Part shown: one piece after another, positions 1 through 7,126 of the stretch
Layout of the letters: each line of letters begins with the position of its first letter
How positions within the stretch are numbered: the first letter of the stretch is position 1
Assembly: GCA_964422555.1 (NCBI GenBank)
Contig: CAYRBR010000003.1
Span: forward strand, 1 to 49,601
From: JAGLCW01 sp964422555
GTDB taxonomy: Bacteria > Caldisericota > Caldisericia > UBA6126
Reading direction: 5' to 3'
Length of the DNA stretch: 49,601 nt
Position numbers and translations under genes: made by a program
Notes under the pieces: generated by a model
What the model saw: only the letters and a program-made list of their open reading frames with translations
The model's database searches: none
Told to the model about the DNA's origin: nothing

Positions 1-1234
1 TAGCTTTCAGGAAAGAAAATTCCTTAACCGATGACCAATGAAGAAAATTCTTATATAAAGCACCTTTGAAAGTTTTACCGCCAGGAATTCCTCCTCCGAT
101 ATCGTAGATAACTTTTTTCATGCTAATTCCAAGTGGAACTTCAATGAGCCCGGTTGTTTTTACATGACCAGCCAAAGAAAAGACTTTTGTTCCTCTACAG
201 CCTTCTTTTCCAATCGAATTAAAGAAACTTGCTCCCTTAGATAAAATAACGGGAATATTGGCAAATGTCTCTACATTGTTTGTTAAGGTAGGTTTGCCAA
301 ACAAGCCTTTTGTAGCAGGATATGGTGGTTTTTTGCGAGGTTCACCCCGTTTTCCTTCGATGGAATTTAATAAGGCTGTTTCTTCTCCACATACAAAAGC
401 GCCTGCTCCTATACGGATGCTTAGATCAAAAGAGAAGTCTGTTCCAAGAATGTTCTTTCCAAGAAGACCAGCTCGTTTTGCTTGTCTGATTGCTTTTTGA
501 AGTCGATCAATTGCTAGAGGATATTCTGCTCTACAGTAAATATATCCCTGAGTAGCTCCTGTAGCATACCCGGCAATTACCATTCCTTCAATCAAAGAAT
601 GAGGGTCGCCTTCCAGTATAGATCGATCCATATACGCTCCTGGATCGCCTTCATCTGCATTGCAGACTACGTACTTCTGATCTCCCTCAGCTTCTGCAGT
701 AAGTTTCCATTTTAAACCGGTTGGGAAACCAGCTCCACCACGACCACGAAGACCGGAGTCCTGTACTTCTTTGACAACATCTTGTGGACTCATTTCTCCT
801 AAGGCCTTAGATAAACCATCGTATCCGTCATAAGCGATATATTCGTTAATATCTTCAGGATTAATGATTCCACAATTACGTAACACAATTTTCGTTTGAA
901 GGGCAAAGAAAGGTACTTCATCGAGTGTTGGGAAATGTCCTTCTTCTTTTTTCCACATTAGACGCTTGACAGTTCTGCCTTTTAAGAAATGTTCTTCAAC
1001 GATTTCTTTTGCATCTTCTGGTTTTAAGTGAATATATAGAGTTCCTTCAGGATATACAACCATCATGGGACCCATTTCACATGCACCCATACAACCAGTT
1101 TCGACGATTTGTACTTCTTCTTCAAGCCCTAGTTTTTGAATTTCTTTTTTTAATGCTACTTCAAAATCATTTCCACCAGCAGAAAGACATTGTCCGCCGG
1201 CACAAATAAGAGCATGAATCCGATAAATTTTCAT
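1..1234 (-). CDS. NADH-linked hydrogenase/diaphorase subunit, NuoF/HydB/HndC family (3' end off window)
   Basis: This is the flavin-containing electron-input subunit of an NAD(P)H-dependent, probably [FeFe], hydrogenase; it carries NADH, FMN and Fe-S sites. An open frame of 411 codons starts at ATG 1234 and runs off the left edge. The N-terminal thioredoxin-like [2Fe-2S] domain keeps its cysteines (ICAGGQC and ETGCMGAC). It is followed by the FMN/NADH-binding motifs GLRGRGGAGFPTG, CNADEGDPGAYMDR and GAGAFVCGEETAL, which are typical of NuoF. The start overlaps the stop of the HndB-like gene (TAATG), implying translational coupling. The last ~22 codons at the window edge (after IPGGKTFKG) do not match the usual family continuation (QTGGPSGGC), although the frame stays open. 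A catalytic HydA subunit probably lies further left. Family assignment is secure; the edge sequence is not. Confidence 0.92.
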   Translation of the reverse strand, partial: MKIYRIHALICAGGQCLSAGGNDFEVALKKEIQKLGLEEEVQIVETGCMGACEMGPMMVVYPEGTLYIHLKPEDAKEIVEEHFLKGRTVKRLMWKKEEGHFPTLDEVPFFALQTKIVLRNCGIINPEDINEYIAYDGYDGLSKALGEMSPQDVVKEVQDSGLRGRGGAGFPTGLKWKLTAEAEGDQKYVVCNADEGDPGAYMDRSILEGDPHSLIEGMVIAGYATGATQGYIYCRAEYPLAIDRLQKAIRQAKRAGLLGKNILGTDFSFDLSIRIGAGAFVCGEETALLNSIEGKRGEPRKKPPYPATKGLFGKPTLTNNVETFANIPVILSKGASFFNSIGKEGCRGTKVFSLAGHVKTTGLIEVPLGISMKKVIYDIGGGIPGGKTFKGALYKNFLHWSSVKEFSFLKA

Positions 1235-1608
1235 TATTTTTCATTCCTTGCTATTACCCATTCGCTGATAATTTGGCCATTTATAACATGTTGAGCAATA
1301 ATCTGTCGAGCCATATCCGGGGTAACTTTTCCATAGGTAGTCTCAAAACCATCACGTTCAACCTTGATGACAGGTTCTTCTCTGTCAAGCCCCATGGAAC
1401 CACCTTCTACTATTTCAACATCATGAAAATTTCTTTTTTCGAGTTCATCAATCATTGCTTTTAGTGCTTCTCTTGCACCACCAGCAATACCGACTGTACC
1501 CATACTGGCAAAAATACGGACTTTTGCGTTACCACTGCGAGTTTTCATTGCTTCTTTTGCATCTGTTCGAATTTTTCGAAGCTCCTCTAACGAACTAATC
1601 TTAGCCAT
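1234..1608 (-). CDS. HndB-like thioredoxin-fold protein lacking Fe-S cysteines
   Basis: A 124-residue member of the small (2Fe-2S) ferredoxin-like family (HndB of NADP-reducing hydrogenases) that normally sits between NuoE and NuoF. The family pattern is visible (SLEELRKIRTDAKEAMKTR, then GTVGIAGGAREALKAMIDEL and EIVEGGSMGLDREEPV). The positions where relatives carry cluster-binding cysteines (GTCGIAAGA and TGCxGLC) read V, S and D here. The protein has no cysteine at all, so it should not bind a [2Fe-2S] cluster. ATG 1608 is chosen because GGAGGT lies 5 nt upstream and the residues before it do not look conserved. The start overlaps the GHKL ATPase stop by 8 nt. A structural role in complex assembly is inference. 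Confidence 0.8.
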   Translation of the reverse strand: MAKISSLEELRKIRTDAKEAMKTRSGNAKVRIFASMGTVGIAGGAREALKAMIDELEKRNFHDVEIVEGGSMGLDREEPVIKVERDGFETTYGKVTPDMARQIIAQHVINGQIISEWVIARNEK

Positions 1609-2158
1609 TCTTACCTCCATATAAGTTTTGAATAGAAGTGTTAATATATTCTTGAATTCCCCGCACAACTTTAGGATTATTCAAAGGAACATCTTCAAAA
1701 ACTTCTTTAAGTTGAGCAGTTGAAACCGAGAATGAATATTCATTGACTCGGTGATAATAAGAGAAATTCACCGAGGAATGAACCATAAACATCATTAGAA
1801 CAGTACCTGCTATGTCACCCATAGGAGGACGGTCCCAATGTGAATGCTGAAACCAGAAAGATACCTTTGTACCTTTCCCTACTTGACTTTCGATTTCCCC
1901 ATCACCTCCTGCCATTTCTGCTTCGGCTTTAAGAAAAGGTAATCCCAATCCTACCTTTTTCGTGTTACTTGTGGTTGTGAAGGGGTGAAATACGGTGGCT
2001 AGAAACTCTGGACTCATCCCTTTTCCATCGTCTTCAACTGTAAATAGTAAGCGGTCTTTTTCGAGTGTATCTTCTTCAATTGCTAATTGAATATTACTCG
2101 CATTTGCATGAAGAGAGTTTTCCAGGATATCAAGGATATTAAGGGAGAGTTCTTTCAT
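1601..2158 (-). CDS. GHKL ATPase / histidine-kinase-like ATP-binding protein in hydrogenase operon
   Basis: 185 residues with a histidine-kinase-type ATP-binding domain and no phospho-acceptor H-box, sensor or membrane segment. Visible motifs are the N-box (LDILENSLHANAS, ~residues 9-21), G1 (DDGKGM) and G2 with lid (GLGLPFLKAEAEMAGGDGEI), followed by GKGTKVSFWF. The C-terminal ~70 residues are unassigned and may contact a partner. It lies between nuoE and the hndB-like gene, 2 nt after the nuoE stop, and overlaps the next gene by 8 nt, so all are surely co-translated. Similar stand-alone ATPases occur in clostridial hydrogenase operons. A role as Ser/His kinase or conformational regulator of the hydrogenase is inferred. 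Confidence 0.85.
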   Translation of the reverse strand: MKELSLNILDILENSLHANASNIQLAIEEDTLEKDRLLFTVEDDGKGMSPEFLATVFHPFTTTSNTKKVGLGLPFLKAEAEMAGGDGEIESQVGKGTKVSFWFQHSHWDRPPMGDIAGTVLMMFMVHSSVNFSYYHRVNEYSFSVSTAQLKEVFEDVPLNNPKVVRGIQEYINTSIQNLYGGKNG

Positions 2159-2160
2159 TG

Positions 2161-2637
2161 TTACCGATATTTTTCTATTATTTCGGGGATTTTGTCGCTT
2201 GTTATACGACCATATACATCACCGTCAACAGAAATCACAGGTGCCATTCCACAGGCTCCTAGGCAACGAACTTCTCGGAAAGAGAATTTACGATCGGGAG
2301 TAATCTCATTAGGTTTTACTTCTAGAACCTCCTCTAGTTTTTTCATTAAATCACCTGCTCCTTTTACATAGCAAGCGGTTCCCATACAAACAGAAATAAC
2401 ATGTTCAGCATCTTTTTCCATGGTGAAGAAATTGTAAAAAGATACAATTCCATATACCCTTGTGGGGGGGATTTGTAACTTTTCTGCAATGTACAATTGA
2501 GCTTCCTGGGGTAAGTATCCAAGAATTTCTTGTGTACCATGTAAAATTTGAATGAGTGAATCGGGAGAATTCCCTTCGCGTTTGATCACACGATCGATCT
2601 GCGGAAAATTAGATGTCTGTTGGAATTGATTTTCCAC
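2161..2637 (-). CDS. NADH-linked hydrogenase subunit, NuoE/HydC/HndA family
   Basis: A 158-residue thioredoxin-fold [2Fe-2S] subunit that passes electrons between NuoF and the rest of the complex. It shows the NuoE family pattern: LIQILHGTQEILGYLP, VYGIVSFYNFF, then the four cluster cysteines in VCMGTACYVKG and CLGACGMAPV. I choose GTG 2637 because AAGGAGGA lies at proper distance and it gives the normal family length; the upstream in-frame extension is a lysine/cysteine-rich stretch overlapping the DRTGG gene. The gene overlaps the preceding DRTGG gene by 29 nt. It contains a run of seven C (minus strand), a homopolymer prone to read errors, but the frame is intact. Confidence 0.92.
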   Translation of the reverse strand: MENQFQQTSNFPQIDRVIKREGNSPDSLIQILHGTQEILGYLPQEAQLYIAEKLQIPPTRVYGIVSFYNFFTMEKDAEHVISVCMGTACYVKGAGDLMKKLEEVLEVKPNEITPDRKFSFREVRCLGACGMAPVISVDGDVYGRITSDKIPEIIEKYR

Positions 2638-2977
2638 ACTGTTCCTCCTTGAGCAAAGTATATAGTAAACCCGACAATTCAAACGTCGGTAAAGAACACG
2701 AAAGCAATGGTATTTCTTTTTCTTCTGCAAGTTGAATGACTTCATCTGATGGAACTGCCCCATCGGTTATAAGGATGGCGGGGCATTGTTTGATAGAGCC
2801 AATCCCAAGAATGTTCTGATGAACCTGAACGGTAATCCATGCAGTAGTGGGATCTACCCTGGCTAATGCGTTGCTTAACAAGTCAGATGCATAAACAGAG
2901 TCAAAGGATGTATTGATATCTAGGTTCTTTGTTAAAATAGTAATGGGCAATTTAGTAATCAAACTGCGTATTGTCAT
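2609..2977 (-). CDS. DRTGG-domain protein (second copy)
   Basis: 122 residues forming a single DRTGG domain, the small alpha/beta domain also found in Pta and CBS-pyrophosphatase proteins and often beside hydrogenase genes. Recognisable elements are the central hydrophobic strand followed by the family-like turn (VQVHQNILGIGSIKQCPAIL), the segment PSDEVIQLAEEKEIPLLSC, and the closing TFELSGLLYTLL, which parallels TKHIMFETCGILYQVGL in the sister gene 3392-3754. ATG 2977 is preferred over an upstream TTG (2992) because GAGG precedes it. It overlaps the anti-sigma-like ATPase gene by 26 nt and nuoE by 29 nt. The ligand is unknown; nucleotide binding is plausible from the family. Confidence 0.78.
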   Translation of the reverse strand: MTIRSLITKLPITILTKNLDINTSFDSVYASDLLSNALARVDPTTAWITVQVHQNILGIGSIKQCPAILITDGAVPSDEVIQLAEEKEIPLLSCSLPTFELSGLLYTLLKEEQCGKSIPTDI

Positions 2978-3404
2978 CGTTCCATACCTCAAAAATTAAA
3001 GTAGTACCTCGTTTTGTAGACTCTAACCAAAAGCAATCCGCAAAGCGTTGTATGTTGTTTAATCCAACCCCACCACCAAAACCAAGTTGTCTGGCCATTT
3101 CTGGGGCAGTTGTATACCCAGGAGTTAAGGCTTTGTCAATGTCGGTAATACCAGGGCCTGAATCAACGGCTACTACTTTAACACGATTTTTATAGATCAC
3201 AACTTCTAAGTCGCCACCAGACGATGTGTGAATTGCTAAGTTTGCTTCTGCTTCAAAAACACATACTCCAAGTCTTCTCATGTAGTCTTTACTTGGGAAA
3301 TAATCGCTAAGAGCTTTTTTTACTTTCATGGCTTTGCTTCCTACTGAGTCATAGGATGTAGCTTCAACCTGATATTTTAAGTTTCCGATGATTACATTTC
3401 CCAT
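2952..3404 (-). CDS. Anti-sigma-factor-like serine kinase (RsbW/SpoIIAB type)
   Basis: 150 residues of a GHKL ATP-binding domain of the RsbW/SpoIIAB type. The N-box (CVFEAEANLAIHTSSGG, ~residues 48-64), G1 (DSGPGITD), G2 (GFGGGVGLNNIQRFAD) and closing RGTTLIFEV are all present. AAGG lies upstream of ATG 3404, which overlaps the first DRTGG gene by 13 nt. Classic RsbW proteins phosphorylate an anti-sigma antagonist. No STAS antagonist or cognate sigma is adjacent, and the gene is sandwiched between two DRTGG genes in the hydrogenase operon. A target within the hydrogenase module is therefore more likely than a sigma factor, but this is inference. Confidence 0.85.
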   Translation of the reverse strand: MGNVIIGNLKYQVEATSYDSVGSKAMKVKKALSDYFPSKDYMRRLGVCVFEAEANLAIHTSSGGDLEVVIYKNRVKVVAVDSGPGITDIDKALTPGYTTAPEMARQLGFGGGVGLNNIQRFADCFWLESTKRGTTLIFEVWNDDNTQFDY

Positions 3405-3754
3405 GAGACTGCCTTAAGACCAACCTGATAGAGAATGCCACAGGTTTCAAACATAATGTGTTTTGTGCGCAAAAGAAGAATTCCATTTTGCTCAGCCAAA
3501 TTAATCGTTTCTGGGGGGATATATTTTCCTCGAACGACAATAACAGCAGGAATATCAAGGATTGCAGCTGTACGAACTACAGATAGATTCGTAACACCTG
3601 TAATCAAAAGCAAAGGATCCTCATCTCTCATGATGATAAACAAAGTATCACTCATAAGATCTGCGGCAAAGGCAGTGTGAATATCTATGTCTATGCGACC
3701 CTTGCTTTGCAATACTTCAGCATCTAAAACAGAGCAAATTTCATCTATTCTCAT
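3392..3754 (-). CDS. DRTGG-domain protein (first copy, heads hydrogenase block)
   Basis: 120 residues with a DRTGG-type domain: MRIDEICSVLDAEVL at the N-terminus, the AFAADLMSDTLFIIM strand/helix, then LLITGVTNLSVVRTAAILDI and IPPETINLAEQNGILLL. It is paralogous to 2609-2977, with matching order of helices and strands. No clear ribosome-binding site is present. A TATACT hexamer sits 7 nt before ATG 3754, so a promoter giving a (nearly) leaderless message for the hydrogenase operon is possible. It is separated from thyX by 67 nt. Its role is unknown; position suggests nucleotide-dependent control of the hydrogenase. Confidence 0.78.
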   Translation of the reverse strand: MRIDEICSVLDAEVLQSKGRIDIDIHTAFAADLMSDTLFIIMRDEDPLLLITGVTNLSVVRTAAILDIPAVIVVRGKYIPPETINLAEQNGILLLRTKHIMFETCGILYQVGLKAVSWEM

Positions 3755-3821
3755 CTGCTCTAGTATACTGAATTGAAATCACTTTTCATAATAAAAATTT
3801 ACAAATTCATTACAAAAAAGA

Positions 3822-4518
3822 TTACGTGTGCAATTTCTTCCATTGTGATTGAATCGTTTCTGGAGTTTTGCACGGTTTTCGTTCCGAACAGAATCCATTG
3901 TGAATGCATTTCGGTTGAAGATATTTCCCCAGGAAGGGATCAAGACAATGGATTTCTTTTTTAATTTCGGTAAACAGATCTTGGATTTCCCACTGTGCTT
4001 TCGAACATAAACGAAGACCACATGCATGAATTAATTCTCGGTAGTTCATTGTCATGATAAGAGAAGTGGATGAAGCATTGGGCAAAACAAATCTTGCATC
4101 TTCCCTGGGGATCCCTTGCTGTAATAAATTTGAATAAGTGATTTGCGAATATTCCAAATATTCATTGTATAACTTTATTGTTTTTTCATTATTAGTTATT
4201 GAGGGGGGGGTAATAGTTTGCAGAGACGATTCGTCTGTATACCGCTGACTTCTTTGCGTAAAACTAACTCCTATTCGAAACCGAACAAGTTGGTGAACAG
4301 GCTCGTGATATTCCATCAATACGGAAAGAAAAAGCAATGTGTTCAAATACACTGTGGTGACCCATTTTGTATAGCAGTTGGAAATAGTCCTGGTCGCTGT
4401 ACTTTGTTTGATCAATTCCTCTGGTGATTTTTGCACTTTCTGAAATGATGGAAAGAGGATTGGTGGGATATGAAAGTAAAGAAACTTTGAGTGGAACAGT
4501 TTGTATGGGTTTGCTCAT
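3822..4518 (-). pseudogene. thyX: Flavin-dependent thymidylate synthase ThyX, frameshifted
   Basis: ThyX makes dTMP from dUMP using FAD and methylene-tetrahydrofolate. The N-terminal 75 codons (MSKPIQTVP to DGISRACS) and the remaining ~157 codons (from HQLVRFRIG onward) lie in different frames. The junction is at about 4291-4298, where a CACACC-type stretch appears to have lost two bases. Restoring them gives 232 residues, a normal length with the usual C-terminal cysteine segment (PKCIHNGFC). The signature region reads RFRIGVSFTQRSQRY, close to the family RHRxxSxxxxSxRY but with F for the first His. The start overlaps the pyrE stop as ATGA. This is either a recent pseudogene or a sequencing error; no thyA is seen in the window. 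Confidence 0.85.
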
Positions 4519-5096
4519 TTGGAGTGAAGATGACGTGAACCTGGCTGGGTTAGTTCCATTCCTGCATCGCAAAGAGGGCATTCATCGGGGGACCAGACAT
4601 GAGCATCTACATCTAAAACAGAAAAGACAGGATGAGAAAATGTATCTTTATCTTTGTTACGATTAACGATGGAACATATTGCTAGTGGTTTCTGTCCATC
4701 TTTTCCAATGAGCTCAATGAGCTCCTTGGTTGTTTTGCCAGTAGTAATAACATCTTCAATGACAACAATTCGGTCGTTATCTTTTACTCTGAAGTTTCTT
4801 CGGAAGGTAAGACTGCCATTTACTCTTTCTGCAAAAATACAGCGACAGTTCAATTGTTTTGCCAATTCATAACAAGATATGATACCACCAACAGCTGCTC
4901 CTACTACGAGTGTAGGTCGAAGCTCTTTGACCTGCTCAGCCAACACACTACAAATACGCTCGTTTTTATCTGGATACTGTTGTAAAATTGCACACTGTAA
5001 ATAAGTATCGGAATGAAGACCGGAAGATAAACGGAAGTGTCCTTTTTTTAACACTCCTATTTCTGAGAATAATTCTGTAATTTCATCTTTTTGCAT
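4515..5096 (-). CDS. pyrE: Orotate phosphoribosyltransferase
   Basis: 193 residues; converts orotate and PRPP to OMP in pyrimidine synthesis. The PRPP loop (RIVVIEDVITTGKTT, ~residues 109-123), FRLSSGLHSDTYLQ near the N-terminus and VVGAAVGGIISCYELA identify PyrE. The C-terminus carries an extra CPLCDAGMELTQPGSR segment with a CxxC, a variant seen in some deep-branching bacterial PyrE proteins; it may bind zinc (inference). It lies 3 nt after pyrF and overlaps thyX by 4 nt, so pyrF-pyrE-thyX form one nucleotide-synthesis operon. Confidence 0.95.
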   Translation of the reverse strand: MQKDEITELFSEIGVLKKGHFRLSSGLHSDTYLQCAILQQYPDKNERICSVLAEQVKELRPTLVVGAAVGGIISCYELAKQLNCRCIFAERVNGSLTFRRNFRVKDNDRIVVIEDVITTGKTTKELIELIGKDGQKPLAICSIVNRNKDKDTFSHPVFSVLDVDAHVWSPDECPLCDAGMELTQPGSRHLHSK

Positions 5097-5099
5097 AGT

Positions 5100-5813
5100 T
5101 TACCTCTCTAAGTTTGCTTGTTCGATGTCATGAAGAATAGAAATAGCAGCTTCTCTCGGGTGAGGATTTTTAATAATGGGTCGACCCACCACTAAATAAT
5201 CAGCTCCATTTCGAATTGCTTTTACGGGTGTCATAATTCGGGCCTGATCTCCAACCGCATCTGTTTCTCTTCGAATACCAGGACACACGGTAATGAAATT
5301 TTCTCCACATACTTCTTTAATAGAAGATGCTTCCCAGGCTGAAGAAACAACACCGGATAATCCAGCACTTTTGGAAATCTGACATAATTGAATTACCTGT
5401 TCTTTGGGTGTATTGTGTATTCCCATTTGGGATAGTTGGGGTTCGTCTAGGGAGGTAAGTACAGTTACTGCAATAAGAGACGTATCTGGCATGGTTTCTT
5501 TAACAGTTTTTGCAGCGTGTTTGAGGCAATTGAAACCAGAAAAGGCATGCATGTTAACCATGTCAACACCCAGAGTACTTAAAACTTGAAGAGCACTTGA
5601 GACAGTATTGGGAATATCGGAGAGTTTTAAATCTAGAAAAACTTTTTTCCCTGCCTTTTTCCACTCTTCTACAATTGAGCACCCATATCGAAGATACATT
5701 TGAAGCCCAATTTTGTAATACAAAACATCGTCAGAAAGGAGATCTCGTAAAGATCTGGCCTGTTGAATATCAGGAAAATCCATGCTAACAATCAATTGTT
5801 CCTTGCAATTCAT
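5100..5813 (-). CDS. pyrF: Orotidine 5'-phosphate decarboxylase
   Basis: 237 residues; decarboxylates OMP to UMP, the last step of UMP synthesis. The catalytic D-K-D signature is present in FLDLKLSDIPNTV, as are LIVSMDFPDIQQA at the N-terminus and the C-terminal phosphate-binding GADYLVVGRPI. The start at ATG 5813 is set by GGAGGTCTAT immediately before it, rather than the weaker ATG 18 nt upstream. The next gene, pyrE, follows after 3 nt. A TATAAT hexamer occurs about 35 nt upstream, overlapping the end of the preceding membrane-protein gene, and could provide a promoter. Confidence 0.95.
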   Translation of the reverse strand: MNCKEQLIVSMDFPDIQQARSLRDLLSDDVLYYKIGLQMYLRYGCSIVEEWKKAGKKVFLDLKLSDIPNTVSSALQVLSTLGVDMVNMHAFSGFNCLKHAAKTVKETMPDTSLIAVTVLTSLDEPQLSQMGIHNTPKEQVIQLCQISKSAGLSGVVSSAWEASSIKEVCGENFITVCPGIRRETDAVGDQARIMTPVKAIRNGADYLVVGRPIIKNPHPREAAISILHDIEQANLER

Positions 5814-5848
5814 ATAGACCTCCGTATTCATTTTTCGTTGCGTTACTA

Positions 5849-7051
5849 TTATATAGTATAGTCAAATAAACAGCGAATAAGATATCCAAAAACGAGAGCT
5901 GCTAAGCCAATGTTTATGCTACCCAAAAAAGAATTTTCACGCCATTTTTGACGTCCCAGAAAAACACCGTAATAGATAAATTGAAAACCCAGGACAACAA
6001 ACAACAAAAGTCCAACAAGCCCAAGTTCGATCCCTACATTTAGAAAAATATTATGGGCATGAATAAATTCTTTTTCTCCTGCAGGAAGAAAAAACTGTGT
6101 ATACACAGTTTGAAATGTTCCTAATCCCGTGCCTGTTACCCATAGTAATTTCCATAACTCTACACTGTTTTGCCATATAGTGATTCTTGAAATATCTCCT
6201 GATATCGTTTCCAGAAACACCTGTGAAAACCATTTACGAGTGGGTTGGAAAAACCAACTGAAAGCGGCTACAAATCCAGCAATAATTGACCACTGCCATT
6301 CGCAATATGATAGGACCAAAAAAATAGATCCAGCAATCATACCAATAAAAGATCCTCTTGATCCTGAAAAAAGAACCATTGCAAAAAACAGGGCAGTAAA
6401 ACATCCAAATACAATTGTAAAGATTGTTTTAAGAATAAAATTTTTAACAGTGTAAAAATTACGAAAACCAAATACCGTAATTGAAAGGGCAAGAGGAAAC
6501 ACTAAGGCATATATTCCTCCGATAGAGTTACGACCTCCAATTGTGCTATAAAACTCAATTTGTGTACCTTGTACTTCCAACTGTGAACGCCAAATGGTTG
6601 TAGTCTTTAGCAGTGGAAGTAGATTGTTCCACTGTTGGCTAATATTGTATATGGCATAGATTGCTAATATTGCAAACAAAAAGAATAGGAGACGAAAAAC
6701 CTGCTTCTTTTTCACAATAGTAGAGGCTATAAAGATCTCTAAAAGACATCCAGAGGTGAAGATCAGTCCATAAAGAATAGTTTGACGAGGTTCTACCGAC
6801 CACAGTAAACCAATCCAGATCCAGGAACAAAGCAGTAGTTCGGTCCAATGCCAAGGATAGTGTTTGTATACAATTTTTTGGTTGATAAGGCATAGGATTC
6901 CCCAAAAAATGATCGAAAAACACATACCAAATGCTTGGTAATACAGTGGAATTTTGGTAATGAAAAGAAGTGTTCCAATAGAAATATAGAATCCTGTTTC
7001 TATGCCAAAACTACAAATAGAAACAAGGAATTTCTTCATATTTTCTTTCAT
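5849..7051 (-). CDS. O-antigen ligase/polymerase-like membrane protein (Wzy_C)
   Basis: About 400 residues with 10-12 hydrophobic segments and the Wzy_C/RfaL-type conserved region: FSGSRGSFIGMIAG, then a periplasmic loop, then GTGLGTF and EFIHAHNIFLNVGIELGLVG. Such proteins join or polymerise lipid-linked glycans at the outer face of the membrane, making exopolysaccharide, teichuronic-type polymers or O-antigen. No glycosyltransferase is next to it, so the substrate is unknown. ATG 7051 (MKENMKKFL) is chosen: it has no ribosome-binding site but a TATCAT hexamer exactly 6 nt before, as for other likely leaderless genes here. An in-frame GTG at 7087 would place the start inside a strong palindrome. 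Confidence 0.8.
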   Translation of the reverse strand: MKENMKKFLVSICSFGIETGFYISIGTLLFITKIPLYYQAFGMCFSIIFWGILCLINQKIVYKHYPWHWTELLLCSWIWIGLLWSVEPRQTILYGLIFTSGCLLEIFIASTIVKKKQVFRLLFFLFAILAIYAIYNISQQWNNLLPLLKTTTIWRSQLEVQGTQIEFYSTIGGRNSIGGIYALVFPLALSITVFGFRNFYTVKNFILKTIFTIVFGCFTALFFAMVLFSGSRGSFIGMIAGSIFLVLSYCEWQWSIIAGFVAAFSWFFQPTRKWFSQVFLETISGDISRITIWQNSVELWKLLWVTGTGLGTFQTVYTQFFLPAGEKEFIHAHNIFLNVGIELGLVGLLLFVVLGFQFIYYGVFLGRQKWRENSFLGSINIGLAALVFGYLIRCLFDYTI

Positions 7052-7057
7052 AGTAAC

Positions 7058-7063
7058 ATGATA
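7058..7063 (-). promoter_or_regulatory. Putative -10 element of leaderless O-antigen-ligase-like gene
   Basis: On the minus strand TATCAT (five of six matches to TATAAT) is followed by six bases and then ATG 7051. No Shine-Dalgarno sequence is visible. The predicted transcription start coincides with the A of the start codon. Confidence 0.45.
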
Positions 7064-7079
7064 CGAATATAAGAACCAG

Positions 7080-7116
7080 AATACCACACAGAGGAGTATT
7101 TCCTTTGTGTGGTATT
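7080..7116. promoter_or_regulatory. 37-bp hairpin/palindrome between tldE-like and O-antigen-ligase-like genes
   Basis: Arms AATACCACACA (7080-7090) and TGTGTGGTATT (7106-7116) are perfect complements. Pairing extends inward through GAGGA/TTCCT with one G-T wobble, giving about 16 bp around a 5-nt loop. A run of eight T lies on the tldE side (minus strand), before the hairpin rather than after it, so it is not a normal intrinsic terminator. It covers the expected -35 region of the putative 7051 promoter and could be a repressor operator or an mRNA 3'-end stabiliser. Confidence 0.6.
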
Positions 7117-7126
7117 CGAAAAAAAA

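Noticed and set aside
2638..2763. N-terminal extension of NuoE to 200 residues
   Set aside because: The extra part is the other-frame reading of the DRTGG gene; GTG 2637 has a proper ribosome-binding site and gives family length.
7080..7116. Hairpin as intrinsic terminator of the tldE-like gene
   Set aside because: The T-run lies before the stem in the direction of transcription, and the opposite strand has A's after the stem.
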